Shown: piece after piece, positions 47,781-56,991 of the stretch | Numbering within the stretch: the first letter of the stretch is position 1 | Layout: every line of letters begins with the position of its first letter | Assembly (NCBI RefSeq): GCF_001513745.1 | Contig: NZ_CP013380.1 | Location: 1,736,001 to 1,800,000, forward strand | DNA: 64,000 nt | Reading direction: 5' to 3' | DNA from: Burkholderia humptydooensis | Lineage (GTDB): Bacteria > Pseudomonadota > Gammaproteobacteria > Burkholderiales > Burkholderiaceae | Made by a program: the position numbers and the translations under genes | The notes under the pieces: model-generated | Told to the model about the DNA's origin: nothing | The model's input: the letters and a program-made list of their open reading frames with translations, nothing else | Databases searched by the model: none

Positions 47781-48851
47781 TCAGTAGCTGCCGTTCGCGA
47801 AGCGGGCGATCGGGTCGTCGTTCGTGCCGGTTGCGGCGGCGCGCGCCGCGCCGCTTGCTGTCGACGCGCGCAGGATTTGCACGTTGCCGGGCGCGGCGAG
47901 CTGCGCCTGGCGGGCTGCCGCGCGCGCGGTGGGCGGGGGCGGCTCGAATGCGTCCGCGGCGGCGTCGATCGGATCGGCCGGCGACGCGCCGGCAACGCTC
48001 GCCGTGCCGCCGACGGGCGGCGGAGCCGGCGGCGCCGCGCTGCCCGAATCGCCGGCGGACGCGAGCGCGGGCGAGCTCGCGCCGGCCGATTGTGCTTGCC
48101 GCCGCGCGGCGGACATCGCGGACGGCGGCGGCTCGTACGGGTCGGCGGTGGCGGTGGCGACAGGCGGCACATTCGGCACATTCGGCACATTCGGCACGGC
48201 GGGCGTCGTCGGCGCATTGGCCGCCGCGTAGGTCGCCGCGGGGCTCACGCGCGGCACGGGTTCCGGCTGCCGGCTCGCCTGATAGGTCGGCGCGTCGAAC
48301 GGCGCCGGCTTCGCCTTCGGCGCCGCGACGCGCCGGATCCCGTCGAAGCGCTTCGCCCAATACGGATTCGTCAGATAGTCGAGCCGCACCGTGCCGCCCG
48401 TGGACGGCGCGTTCACGAAGCGCAGCTTGCCGACATAGATGCCGACATGCGAATGCGGCCGCCCCGACGTATTGAAGAAGATCAGATCGCCCGGCGCGAT
48501 GCCATCGGGCTCGATCGATTCGCCGGCCGAGCTCATGTCGGCCGTCGTGCGGGGCAGGGTGACGCTCGCCGCGCGATCGACGACATAGCGCACGAGCCCG
48601 CTGCAATCGAAGCCGCTGTCCGGCGTGTTGCCGCCCCAGCGGTACGGCACGCCGACGAGGCTCATCGCCTGGATCGAGATTTCCTCGCGGCCGACGCTAT
48701 GGTCGACGAAATTCGGGAAGCCGCGCGGCGGCGTATACGCGCGCGGCGTGGTGATCGCCATGCCCGACGACGAGCGCGCCGACTTCTGCGGCGCGCTCGA
48801 GCAGGCGGCGAGCAGCGAGATCACGAGAACAGACAGCGAAAGACGCAGCAT
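47781..48851 (-). CDS. NlpC/P60 peptidoglycan hydrolase lipoprotein
   Basis: 356 residues from MLRLSLSVLVISLLAACSS (lipobox LLAAC). NlpC/P60 core at about 55-165 with catalytic Cys in DSGFDCSGLVRYVV, His in SHVGIYVG, and VPYRWGGNTPDSG. The C-terminal half is a long Ala/Pro-rich, probably disordered region with a NVPNVPNVP run encoded by a 9-bp repeat. D,L-endopeptidase of the cell wall. The upstream ATG at 48893 would remove the signal peptide from the N-terminus and is not used. Confidence 0.92.
   Translation of the reverse strand: MLRLSLSVLVISLLAACSSAPQKSARSSSGMAITTPRAYTPPRGFPNFVDHSVGREEISIQAMSLVGVPYRWGGNTPDSGFDCSGLVRYVVDRAASVTLPRTTADMSSAGESIEPDGIAPGDLIFFNTSGRPHSHVGIYVGKLRFVNAPSTGGTVRLDYLTNPYWAKRFDGIRRVAAPKAKPAPFDAPTYQASRQPEPVPRVSPAATYAAANAPTTPAVPNVPNVPNVPPVATATADPYEPPPSAMSAARRQAQSAGASSPALASAGDSGSAAPPAPPPVGGTASVAGASPADPIDAAADAFEPPPPTARAAARQAQLAAPGNVQILRASTASGAARAAATGTNDDPIARFANGSY
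48166..48197. repeat. 9-bp in-frame tandem repeat in the peptidase gene
   Basis: ggcacattc at 48166, 48175 and 48184, with a partial fourth copy. Encodes Asn-Val-Pro repeats; copy change would keep the frame. Confidence 0.85.
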
Positions 48852-49021
48852 GAGAGGCGGGCGAACGCGCTGCGCTCGCCAATCGTATGACAACGGTTAA
48901 TCGCGATAGTAGTGCGTCCGGCGGGGCTTCCGCAAGAATTCTTGAGAAATGACTTGAAGTTTCGCGCGTAAATGTTGTGCAGGAAGGACGTTTTGCTCGT
49001 CGCTGATTCGACCCTGAAATG

Positions 49022-49054
49022 AAAAAGCGGCGCCTGACGAATCAGGCGCCGCTT
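49022..49054 (-). terminator. Intrinsic terminator after phoH
   Basis: 13-bp stem aagcggcgcctga/tcaggcgccgctt, four-base loop, and a T-tract on the minus strand (aaaaa at 49022-49026). 39 bases after the phoH stop. Confidence 0.85.
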
Positions 49055-49092
49055 CAGGCCGGAAGCCGCTCGACGCGGCCGCCGGCGCATCG

Positions 49093-50895
49093 TTACAGGA
49101 TGTCGGACGCGTAGTCGGCAAGCCGCGAGCGCTCGCCGCGCGCGAGCGTCACGTGGCCGCTGTGCCCCCAGCCCTTGAAGCGGTCGACGACGTACGTGAG
49201 GCCCGAGCTGCCTTCCGTCAGGTACGGCGTGTCGATCTGCGCGATGTTGCCAAGGCAGATGATCTTCGTGCCCGGGCCCGCGCGCGTGACGAGCGTCTTC
49301 ATCTGCTTCGGCGTGAGGTTCTGCGCCTCGTCGATGATCACGTACTTGTCGACGAACGTGCGGCCGCGCATGAAGTTCATGCTCTTGACCTTCAGGCGCG
49401 AGCGGATCAGCTCCTGCGTCGCCGCGCGGCCCCATTCGCCGGCCGCGTCGTCGGTCTTCTGCAGCACTTCGAGGTTATCGTCGAACGCGCCCATCCACGG
49501 CTGCATCTTCTCTTCCTCGGTGCCGGGCAGAAAGCCGATGTCCTCGCCGACGGGCACGGTCGCACGCGTGACGATGATCTCGTTGTAGCGCTTGTCGTCG
49601 AGCACCTGCGCCAGGCCCGCCGCGAGCGCGACGAGCGTCTTGCCGGTGCCGGCCTGACCGAGCAGCGTGACGAAGTCGATCTCGGGGTTCATCAGCAGGT
49701 TCAGCGCGAAGTTCTGCTCGCGGTTGCGCGCGGTGATGCCCCACACGTTGTTCTTGTGGTGGCTGTAGTCACGCAGCGTCTGCAACAGCGCCGTCTTGCC
49801 GTTCAGCTCGCGCACGATCGCATGGAACGCGGGCTCGCCGTTCTGCGGCTCGAGATAGATGAACTCGTTGACGAGCATCGACGCGACGAGCGGGCCCGTC
49901 ACGCGGTAATACGTCGTGCCCGTCTTCGTGTCCTGCCAGCTCTCCATGCCCTTCGCATGCTTCGTCCAGAAGTCCTGCGGCAGTTCGCGCACGCCGGAGT
50001 AGAGCAGATCCTTGTCCTCGAGGACCTGGTCGTTGAAGTAATCCTCGGCGGGCAGGCCGAGCGCGTGCGCCTTGATCCGCATGTTGATGTCTTTCGACAC
50101 CAGCACGACCTGCCGATCGGGCCGCTCGCGCTGCAGCGCGCGCACGACGCTCAGGATCTGGTTGTCGGCCTTGCCCTGCGGCAGGCCCTCGACGGGCTCG
50201 ATGCTCGTGAGCGTCGTCTGAAAGTACAGGCGCCCGAGCGCCTCGCGGCTGCCGAGGCGCGCGAGCGGAATGCCGGCCGAGATCGGGCCCGCATCGGCGA
50301 CGAGCGAGTCGAGCGTGCGGCTCACCTGACGCGCGTTGCGCGCGACTTCCGACATCCCCTTCTTGTGATCGTCGAGTTCCTCGAGCGTCATCATCGGCAG
50401 ATAGACGTCGTGCTCCTCGAAGCGGAACAGGCTGCTCGGATCATGCATCAGCACGTTCGTGTCGAGCACGAAGAGCTTTTGCATCTCGATTTCGGCGCTC
50501 TTGCCGCCGCGCGTTTTCGCGGCCGCGCGCGGCGTGGCGGGCGCGGCCGCCACGGGCTTCACCGCATCAGTCTTCGACGAGCGCGCGACGGGGGCGGCGG
50601 GCGACGCGGGCGCGGCCGGCACCGGTTGCAGCAGCGCGGCCGTCTGCTTCGTCTTGCGCGCGCGCGGCGCGGCGGCGCTCGCTTCGGTGGGCGCGACCGC
50701 GCGCAGCGGCGAGGTGGTGTTCGCGGCAACGACCATCGGTTCGGCTACGCTCGCCGGGCTGTAATCGGCCGCGGCGGCGTGAGCGGGGCCCCCGGAGGCG
50801 GATTGCTTCGCGGCTTTCGCGGGCCGCGCTTTCGCCTTGTATTCGTCGGGCGGCAGAAGGCTGCCGAGCTTGCTGGGGGGAGTAGGCAAAGGCAT
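49093..50895 (-). CDS. phoH: PhoH family ATPase with N-terminal PIN domain
   Basis: 600 residues from MPLPTPPSKLGSLLPPDE. An Ala/Pro-rich N-terminal 130 residues is followed by a PIN nuclease domain (FVLDTNVLMHDPSSLF, VYLPMMTLEELDDHKKG) and a PhoH P-loop domain with Walker A LLGQAGTGKTLVAL and Walker B YVIIDEAQNLTPKQMKTLVTR. PhoH2-like proteins are RNA helicase/RNases. The longer frame up to 51105 overlaps the bcp terminator and is rejected. Confidence 0.92.
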   Translation of the reverse strand: MPLPTPPSKLGSLLPPDEYKAKARPAKAAKQSASGGPAHAAAADYSPASVAEPMVVAANTTSPLRAVAPTEASAAAPRARKTKQTAALLQPVPAAPASPAAPVARSSKTDAVKPVAAAPATPRAAAKTRGGKSAEIEMQKLFVLDTNVLMHDPSSLFRFEEHDVYLPMMTLEELDDHKKGMSEVARNARQVSRTLDSLVADAGPISAGIPLARLGSREALGRLYFQTTLTSIEPVEGLPQGKADNQILSVVRALQRERPDRQVVLVSKDINMRIKAHALGLPAEDYFNDQVLEDKDLLYSGVRELPQDFWTKHAKGMESWQDTKTGTTYYRVTGPLVASMLVNEFIYLEPQNGEPAFHAIVRELNGKTALLQTLRDYSHHKNNVWGITARNREQNFALNLLMNPEIDFVTLLGQAGTGKTLVALAAGLAQVLDDKRYNEIIVTRATVPVGEDIGFLPGTEEEKMQPWMGAFDDNLEVLQKTDDAAGEWGRAATQELIRSRLKVKSMNFMRGRTFVDKYVIIDEAQNLTPKQMKTLVTRAGPGTKIICLGNIAQIDTPYLTEGSSGLTYVVDRFKGWGHSGHVTLARGERSRLADYASDIL

Positions 50896-51226
50896 GGTGT
50901 CCCTCGGGAGGAATCGTGTCGCAGGCATGCGCCGCCGTTCGCATCCTGCGACGCGTCGTGCGTGCAGTTTGCGCGCAGTGGCGCACATGGGGTTCGAATC
51001 GCCGGTTCGCCTAGATTTCGATCGTCTCCTTGACGCGTTGGACGGCCGGCGCGCAATGGCTGGCCCGGAAACCATAAAAAAAGCCGCTCCCCCGAACAGG
51101 GGCAAGCGGCTCGGCTTTAACCGTCGTGCTGCGCGTCAGACGCGTGGGCGCATCGTTGGGACCACCGGCGCAGCTACGAGAAAAATGGGTCGGACAGGCA
51201 TTCATTGCGGCCCAATATAACGCGCC
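50896..51226. other. 331-base intergenic region between bcp and phoH
   Basis: Contains the bcp terminator and presumably the phoH promoter. A T-loop-like ggttcgaatc near 50991 was examined for a tRNA and rejected. Confidence 0.4.
51076..51111 (-). terminator. Intrinsic terminator downstream of bcp
   Basis: Stem agccgct/agcggct with inner ccccc/gggg pairing; seven T on the minus strand. About 115 bases after the bcp stop. Confidence 0.75.
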
Positions 51227-51688
51227 TCAAAGCGCTTGTACAGCGCTCAGCACGTCGTCGACGTGGCCCGGCACCTTCACGCCGCGCCATGCGTGGCGCA
51301 GCACGCCTTCGCCGTCGATCACGAACGTCGAGCGCTCGATTCCGCGCACTTCCTTGCCATACATTTTCTTCAGTTTCATGACACCGAACAGCGCGCAGAG
51401 CGTTTCATCGGGGTCCGAAATCAACGGGAACGGCAATTCGAGCTTCGCCTTGAAGTTCTCGTGCGAGCGCAGGCTGTCGCGCGACACGCCGGCGATTTCC
51501 GCGCCGGCCTTCTTGAACTTCGGATACAGATCGCGGAACTGCAGGCCCTCGGTCGTGCAGCCGGGCGTGTTGTCCTTCGGATAGAAATACAGCACGAGTT
51601 TCTTGCCCCTGACGCCCGACAGCGAAAACTCGCCGCTCGTGGCAGGCGCGGTGAAATCGGGAACTTGACGGTCGACTTCGACAGACAC
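51227..51688 (-). CDS. bcp: Thiol peroxidase, Bcp/PrxQ type peroxiredoxin
   Basis: 153 residues. Peroxidatic Cys in YPKDNTPGCTTEGLQFRDLY (about 44), with no second Cys five residues later; the spacing CTTEG lacks the resolving Cys found in two-Cys PrxQ, so it is a one-Cys-type variant. Reduces H2O2 and organic peroxides. GGAG precedes the start. Confidence 0.93.
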   Translation of the reverse strand: MSVEVDRQVPDFTAPATSGEFSLSGVRGKKLVLYFYPKDNTPGCTTEGLQFRDLYPKFKKAGAEIAGVSRDSLRSHENFKAKLELPFPLISDPDETLCALFGVMKLKKMYGKEVRGIERSTFVIDGEGVLRHAWRGVKVPGHVDDVLSAVQAL

Positions 51689-51777
51689 GTGTTTCTCCTG
51701 TTGTTATGAACGAGCGCGGACGGCGGGCCGCGCGTGGCGATGCGGGATGTGAGGCGAAAGCCGGCGACGGCGTTCGT

Positions 51778-52674
51778 TCAGTCGGGCTGGACGATCAGTT
51801 CGCCGGAGCGGCCGGGGATCTCGCCCCACGCGACAGGGTACGATGGCAGCGCGGCGCGGTCCAGCGTCGCGTAATAGTCGCCCATCGTCGCGAACGTGTG
51901 GCCTTGCGCGCGCCAGCCCGCGAGCAGTTGCTCGAACACGGGCGCGAGCTTCTGGCCTTCGAGCTCCGCGTGCAGCGTGAATACCTGATCGTGCGGATTG
52001 CGCTCGGTGTGCTCGAGCAGATGCGCGGCGACGTTGCGCGTGTCGATGCCGTCGATGCCGAGGATCTCGTCGAGCGTCGGCAACGTCGTCGGCATCTGTA
52101 CGTGCGCGAGCGTCCTGCCCGCGACGACGGGCAGATACGGCGAATGGCCGCGGCCGTCCGACGCGTAGCGCATCCCCCACGCGTCGATCTGCTCGAATGC
52201 GGCGTCGTTCATCTGCCAGCCGGCCGCGCCGTGCGTGACGGGCGGCGCGCCGAAGATCTCGACGAAGCGCTCGCGGCTCTTGTTCATCTCGCGCACGGTC
52301 CAGTCGCGCGAACGCTGGCGGACGTTGTCCTGCCAGTACACGTGATCCCAGGTGTGGATCCCGCATTCGAAGCCGGCTTCGTGGATCGCGCGCATGTCGG
52401 CTCTCGCGCAGCGGCCGATGTCGGGGCCGGGCAGCAGCACGCCGTACAGCAACTGCCTGACGCCGTAATGTTCGACGACCGACGTGCGCGACACCTTCTT
52501 CAGGAACCCCGGCCGCAGCACGCGGCGCATCGCCCAGCCGGTGTGGTCCGGGCCGAGGCTGAAGAGGAAGGTCGCGCGCGCGGCGAAGCGATCGAAGATG
52601 CGCGCGAGGTTCGGCACGCCTTCGCGCGTGCCGCGCAGCGTGTCGACGTCGATCTTGAGGACGATGCGGGCCAA
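51778..52674 (-). CDS. arnD: 4-deoxy-4-formamido-L-arabinose-phosphoundecaprenol deformylase
   Basis: 298 residues from a TTG at 52674, which aligns with the ArnD start (ARIVLKIDVDTLRGTREGVP) and has AGAGGGG spanning the previous stop. Polysaccharide-deacetylase fold: IDVDT, HTWDHVYWQ and LHAEL metal motifs. Removes the formyl group from undecaprenyl-phosphate-Ara4FN on the inner membrane. Last gene of the Ara4N operon, 16 bases after the dehydrogenase gene. Confidence 0.93.
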   Translation of the reverse strand: MARIVLKIDVDTLRGTREGVPNLARIFDRFAARATFLFSLGPDHTGWAMRRVLRPGFLKKVSRTSVVEHYGVRQLLYGVLLPGPDIGRCARADMRAIHEAGFECGIHTWDHVYWQDNVRQRSRDWTVREMNKSRERFVEIFGAPPVTHGAAGWQMNDAAFEQIDAWGMRYASDGRGHSPYLPVVAGRTLAHVQMPTTLPTLDEILGIDGIDTRNVAAHLLEHTERNPHDQVFTLHAELEGQKLAPVFEQLLAGWRAQGHTFATMGDYYATLDRAALPSYPVAWGEIPGRSGELIVQPD

Positions 52675-52690
52675 GTGGCGGCGCCCCTCT

Positions 52691-53746
52691 TCAGCCTTGC
52701 TGCTCGACGAGCGCGCGTGCGTCGGCGACATGGCCGCGGTACGCCTCGAAGATCTGGCGTAGCGCGTCGTCGAACGTGAACTGCGGCGCCCAGCCGAGCT
52801 CCTGCATCGTGTTCTCGATCTTCGGCACGCGGTTCTGCACGTCCTGGTAGCCGTTGCCGTAGTACGCGCCCGACGTCGTCTCGACGAGCTGCACGCGCTT
52901 GGCCGAATCGGCGTATTCGGGGAATTCCGCCGCGAGCTCGAGCATCTTGTTCGCGAGTTCGCGCACCGAGAAGTTATTGTCCGGATTTCCGATGTTGTAG
53001 ATCTTGCCTGTCGCGACGCCGTTCGGATTCTCGATGATCTTCATCAGCGCGCTGATGCCGTCGTCGACGTACGTGAACGCGCGCTTCTGCGAGCCGCCGT
53101 CGACGAGGCTGATGTTCTCGCCGCGCACGATGTGGCCGAGGAACTGCGTGACGACGCGCGAGCTGCCTTCCTTCGGCGTGTAGATCGAGTCGAGGCCCGG
53201 GCCGATCCAGTTGAACGGGCGGAACAGCGTGAAATTCAGGCCCTCCATCCCGTAGCCCCAGATCACGCGGTCCATCAGTTGCTTCGAGCACGCGTAGATC
53301 CAGCGCGGCTTGTTGATCGGGCCGTAGGTGAGGGCGGACGCGTCCGGATCGAACTGCTCGTCCGCGCACATGCCGTACACCTCGGACGTCGACGGGAACA
53401 CGAGGTGCTTGCCGTACTTGACGGCCGAACGCACGATCGGCAGGTTCGCCTCGAAGTCGAGCTCGAACACGCGCAGCGGCTGCTTGACGTAGGTGGCGGG
53501 CGTCGCGATCGCGACGAGCGGCAGGATCACGTCGCACTTCTTCACGTGATACTCGACCCACTCCTTGTTGATCGTGATGTCGCCCTCGAAGAAATGCATC
53601 CGCTCGTGCTTGACGAGGTCGCCCAGCCGATCGGTCTGCATGTCCATGCCGAACACTTCCCAATCGGTGGTTTCAAGAATGCGCTTGGACAGGTGATGGC
53701 CGATGAAGCCGTTCACACCCAGGATCAGGACTTTTTTAGCTTTCAT
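52691..53746 (-). CDS. UDP-glucuronate decarboxylase/dehydrogenase (C-terminal half of ArnA as a separate gene)
   Basis: 351 residues, extended SDR: GVNGFIGHHL, PSTSEVYGM, Tyr151-x3-Lys155 in YACSKQLMDRVI, FRPFNWIGPGLD. Oxidises and decarboxylates UDP-glucuronic acid to UDP-Ara4O. In E. coli this is the C-terminal domain of bifunctional ArnA; here it starts by ATGA overlap with the formyltransferase gene. Confidence 0.95.
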   Translation of the reverse strand: MKAKKVLILGVNGFIGHHLSKRILETTDWEVFGMDMQTDRLGDLVKHERMHFFEGDITINKEWVEYHVKKCDVILPLVAIATPATYVKQPLRVFELDFEANLPIVRSAVKYGKHLVFPSTSEVYGMCADEQFDPDASALTYGPINKPRWIYACSKQLMDRVIWGYGMEGLNFTLFRPFNWIGPGLDSIYTPKEGSSRVVTQFLGHIVRGENISLVDGGSQKRAFTYVDDGISALMKIIENPNGVATGKIYNIGNPDNNFSVRELANKMLELAAEFPEYADSAKRVQLVETTSGAYYGNGYQDVQNRVPKIENTMQELGWAPQFTFDDALRQIFEAYRGHVADARALVEQQG

Positions 53747-54690
53747 GAATGACGGGAAGAATGAATGAACTGCGCGAATTCCGCCGGGGAAACGACGGCT
53801 TCGCCGCCGTCGCGCAGCCGGCGCAGTTCGAGAATGGAGACGGCGCGGCTGTCGCCGCAAACGCCGAACAGCATATTATCGCTTACGTGCAGGCCCGGCG
53901 GCAAATCGGCGGCCGCGCGCGCGGCCGCCGAGCCGGGCGCGGCGAGCCGCGCGCGCGCGATCACGAAGCGCGCGCCGTCGAGATCGGTGAACGCGCCCGG
54001 ATACGGCGGCGCGACTGCGCGGATCAGGTTGTATACGGTCGCGGCCGGCTGCGACCAGTCGACGCGCCCGTCCTCGGGCTTGCGCCCGCCGTAGTAGCTG
54101 CCCTGCGACAGATCGTTCGGCAGGTGCGGCGCCTCGCCCGCGAGCAGCGCGGGCAGCACGCGCCAGAGCGTCTGCTCCGCGGCGACCGTGACCTTGTCGA
54201 ATACCTGCGCGGCGGTGTCGTCGGGCAGGATCGGCACCGCGGTCTGGCCGACGATCGCGCCCGCGTCAGGCTTCGCGGCCATCTCGTGCAGCGTCGCGCC
54301 GGTTTCGGTCTCGCCGTTGAGCACCGCCCAGTTCGTCGGCACGCGGCCGCGGTACTTCGGCAGCAGCGACCCGTGCATGTTGTATGCGCCGCGCGCGGCG
54401 AGCGCGAGGAGGTCGGCGGGCAGCATGTGCCGGTAATAGAACGAGAAGATGAAATCGGGCTTCGCGCTCGCGACCGCCGCGCGCACGTCGGCGCCCGCCG
54501 GATCGGCGGGCGTGATGACCGCGATGCCGTGCTCGGCCGCGACCGCCGCGACGCTGCCGAACCAGATTTTCTCGGTCGGGCTGTCTTCGTGCGTGACGAC
54601 GAGCGCGACGTCGACGCCGCGCGCGAGCAGCACCTGCAGGCAGCGCACGCCGACGTTGTGATACGCGAAGACGACGGCGCGCGGCTTCAT
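53743..54690 (-). CDS. UDP-Ara4N formyltransferase (N-terminal half of ArnA as a separate gene)
   Basis: 315 residues. Formyl-THF transferase fold: AYHNVGVRCLQVLLARG, SFYYRHMLP, catalytic Asn/His in YNMHGSLLPKYRGRVPTNWA, Asp in HEMAAKPDAGAIV. Formylates the 4-amino group of UDP-Ara4N. ATGA overlaps at both ends couple it to arnC and to the dehydrogenase gene. Confidence 0.95.
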   Translation of the reverse strand: MKPRAVVFAYHNVGVRCLQVLLARGVDVALVVTHEDSPTEKIWFGSVAAVAAEHGIAVITPADPAGADVRAAVASAKPDFIFSFYYRHMLPADLLALAARGAYNMHGSLLPKYRGRVPTNWAVLNGETETGATLHEMAAKPDAGAIVGQTAVPILPDDTAAQVFDKVTVAAEQTLWRVLPALLAGEAPHLPNDLSQGSYYGGRKPEDGRVDWSQPAATVYNLIRAVAPPYPGAFTDLDGARFVIARARLAAPGSAAARAAADLPPGLHVSDNMLFGVCGDSRAVSILELRRLRDGGEAVVSPAEFAQFIHSSRHS

Positions 54691-55694
54691 CGCGCGGCCT
54701 CGCGGCGCTCGGCGGCGAGCGTGACGCCGGGCTTGCCGTCGCGCGCCTCGAGCACGGTGTGGATCAGGTAGCGCGGCCGCGCGCGGACCTGCTGATAGAT
54801 GCGTCCGATGTACTCGCCGAGCAGGCCGAGCGCGAAGATGATCACGCCGAGCAGGAAGAACGTGATCGCGAAGAGGGTGAACACGCCTTGCACTTCCGCG
54901 CCGACGATGAAGCGCCGCACGACGAGCAGCACGAAGAGCGCGGCCGAGCCGAGCGAGAGGATCACGCCGATGAACGACAGCCATTGCAGCGGCACGACCG
55001 AGAAGCCCGTGACGAGATCGAAGTTCAGGCGAATCAGGCTGTACAGCGAGTATTTCGATTCGCCCGCGAAGCGCTCTTCGTGCGCGACCTCGATTTCGGT
55101 CGGGTTCTGCGCGAACGTGTACGCGAGCGCGGGGATGAACGTGTTCACCTCGCCGCAGCGGTTGATCGTGTCGATGATGTGGCGGCTGTAGGCGCGCAGC
55201 ATGCAGCCCTGATCGGTCATCTTGATGCGCGTGATGCGCTCGCGCAGCCGGTTCATCGCGGCCGACGCCTTGCGGCGGAACAGGCTGTCCTGACGTTGCA
55301 GCCGGATCGAGCCGACGTAGTCGTAGCCTTCGCGCATCTTCGCGATCAGCTTGCCGATTTCCTCGGGCGGGTTCTGCAGGTCGGCGTCGAGCGTGATGAC
55401 GATCTCGCCGCGCGACTGCTCGAAGCCCGCGAGGATCGCCATGTGCTGGCCGTAGTTGCCGTTCAGGAGCACGACGCGCGTCGTGTCCGGACGCACGCGG
55501 AACTGGTCGGCGAGGAGGGCGGCCGAGCGGTCGCGGCTGCCGTCGTTGACGAGGATCACTTCGTACGGCGTGCCGAGCGCGTCGAGCGCCGGGTAGAGCC
55601 GCGCGAAGAGCGCAGCGAGCCCCGCTTCCTCGTTGTACACGGGGATGACGATCGAAACTTCAGGATTCGTCGCGCGTGTTTCAGGGTGAGTCAT
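54687..55694 (-). CDS. arnC: Undecaprenyl-phosphate 4-deoxy-4-formamido-L-arabinose transferase
   Basis: 335 residues. GT2 catalytic domain (VSIVIPVYNEEAGLAALFAR, LDADLQNPPEEIGKL, QGCMLRAYSR) and two C-terminal membrane helices. Transfers Ara4FN to undecaprenyl phosphate. Confidence 0.95.
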   Translation of the reverse strand: MTHPETRATNPEVSIVIPVYNEEAGLAALFARLYPALDALGTPYEVILVNDGSRDRSAALLADQFRVRPDTTRVVLLNGNYGQHMAILAGFEQSRGEIVITLDADLQNPPEEIGKLIAKMREGYDYVGSIRLQRQDSLFRRKASAAMNRLRERITRIKMTDQGCMLRAYSRHIIDTINRCGEVNTFIPALAYTFAQNPTEIEVAHEERFAGESKYSLYSLIRLNFDLVTGFSVVPLQWLSFIGVILSLGSAALFVLLVVRRFIVGAEVQGVFTLFAITFFLLGVIIFALGLLGEYIGRIYQQVRARPRYLIHTVLEARDGKPGVTLAAERREAAR

Positions 55695-55700
55695 GTCCGC

Positions 55701-56852
55701 TTATTTTCCGTATTGTTCGCAAATCTGGTTGACGGCGTCGACGACCCGTTGCACGTCCGCATCGCTCATCTGCGTGAAGAGCGGCAGCGTGACGGTCGAC
55801 GCGCCGAAGCGCTCGGCGTGGGGGAACATGCCCTCCGTGAAGCCGCGCGCGCGGTACAGCGTGAAAAGATGAATGGCCGGGTAATGGACGCCCGAGCCGA
55901 TGCCGCGCTGCTTTAACTGCTCCATGAACTCGCCGCGCGAGATCGACAGTTTCTCGAGCGGCAGCGTGATCTGGAACATGTGCCAGTTGCCGTGCTCGAA
56001 GTCCGCGACAGGCAGCCCGACGCCGAGCGCGAGCGCGGGCCCGCTCGCGAACGCGTCGAAGTAGCGGCGGGCGAGCCCGCGGCGCGTCGCGTTGAAGCGC
56101 TCGAGATGCGCGAGCTGGCCCCAGCCGACGCGCGCGGCGACGTCGGTCAGATTGTACTTGCCGCCGAGCACGTCGCAGTCCATCCCGTCGAGGCCCGTGC
56201 GCGTGATCCCCTGCAGGCGGTACTTCTGCGCGAGCGTCGCCTCGGCTTCGTCGTTGAGCACGAGCGCGCCGCCTTCGATCGACGTGATGTTCTTGTTCGG
56301 ATGGAAGCTGAACGACACGATGTCGCCGATCGCGCCGATGCGCTGGCCGCGCCACGTCGAGCCGAGCGCCTGCGCGGCGTCCTCGATCACGCGCAGCTCG
56401 TGCGCGCGCGCGATCGCGTAGAGGCGGTCCATGTCGACGGGCAGGCCCGCCAGGTACACAGGGATGATCGCCTTCGTGCGCGGCGTGATCGCCTTTTCGA
56501 CGAGGTCGAGATCGAGGTTGCGCGTGGCGGGATCGATGTCGACGAACACGGGCGTCGCGCCCGTTTCGAGGATCACGTTGCTCGTCGCGACCCATGACGC
56601 GGGCGTCGTGATCACTTCGTCGCCGGGGCCTGCGCCCGCGATCCGCAGGCCGATCTCGAGCGTCGCCGTGCCCGAGTTGAACACGCGCACGGGGCGCCCG
56701 CCGCAGTATTCGGACAGCGCGGCCTCGAAGCGCTGGCACTGCGGGCCGGTCGTGATCCAGCCGGAGCGCAGCACGTCGGCCACGCCCTGAATGGTTTCCT
56801 CGTCGATCTCGGGTTTGACGAACGGCAGGAAAGGAACGGAAGTCTGGCTCAT
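55701..56852 (-). CDS. arnB: UDP-4-amino-4-deoxy-L-arabinose aminotransferase
   Basis: 383 residues, DegT/DnrJ/EryC1 PLP enzyme. PLP Lys187 in SFSFHPNKNITSIEGGA, VFVDIDPATRNLDLDLVE, VIEDAAQALGSTW. Transaminates UDP-Ara4O with glutamate. 6 bases before arnC; 139 bases downstream of the SMR-type gene. Confidence 0.95.
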   Translation of the reverse strand: MSQTSVPFLPFVKPEIDEETIQGVADVLRSGWITTGPQCQRFEAALSEYCGGRPVRVFNSGTATLEIGLRIAGAGPGDEVITTPASWVATSNVILETGATPVFVDIDPATRNLDLDLVEKAITPRTKAIIPVYLAGLPVDMDRLYAIARAHELRVIEDAAQALGSTWRGQRIGAIGDIVSFSFHPNKNITSIEGGALVLNDEAEATLAQKYRLQGITRTGLDGMDCDVLGGKYNLTDVAARVGWGQLAHLERFNATRRGLARRYFDAFASGPALALGVGLPVADFEHGNWHMFQITLPLEKLSISRGEFMEQLKQRGIGSGVHYPAIHLFTLYRARGFTEGMFPHAERFGASTVTLPLFTQMSDADVQRVVDAVNQICEQYGK

Positions 56853-56991
56853 GTAAGCTTCGCTCGTTGTCGTGTGAAAGGAATCGGGCGCCGCCCGACA
56901 CGCGCATTTGACACTGTCCGCCGGAACGGGTGCGTCACTTTTTGTCGGCGCGGCCGGTGCGCGTCGAGCGCGCGGGCCGGGTGCGGGCGCG

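Noticed and set aside
50985..51010. tRNA-like T-loop sequence ggttcgaatcg
   Set aside because: The flanking five bases do not pair as a T-stem, and no acceptor or anticodon arm can be drawn.
56853..56991. PmrA box upstream of arnB
   Set aside because: No CTTAA/TTTAAG-type direct repeats were found.
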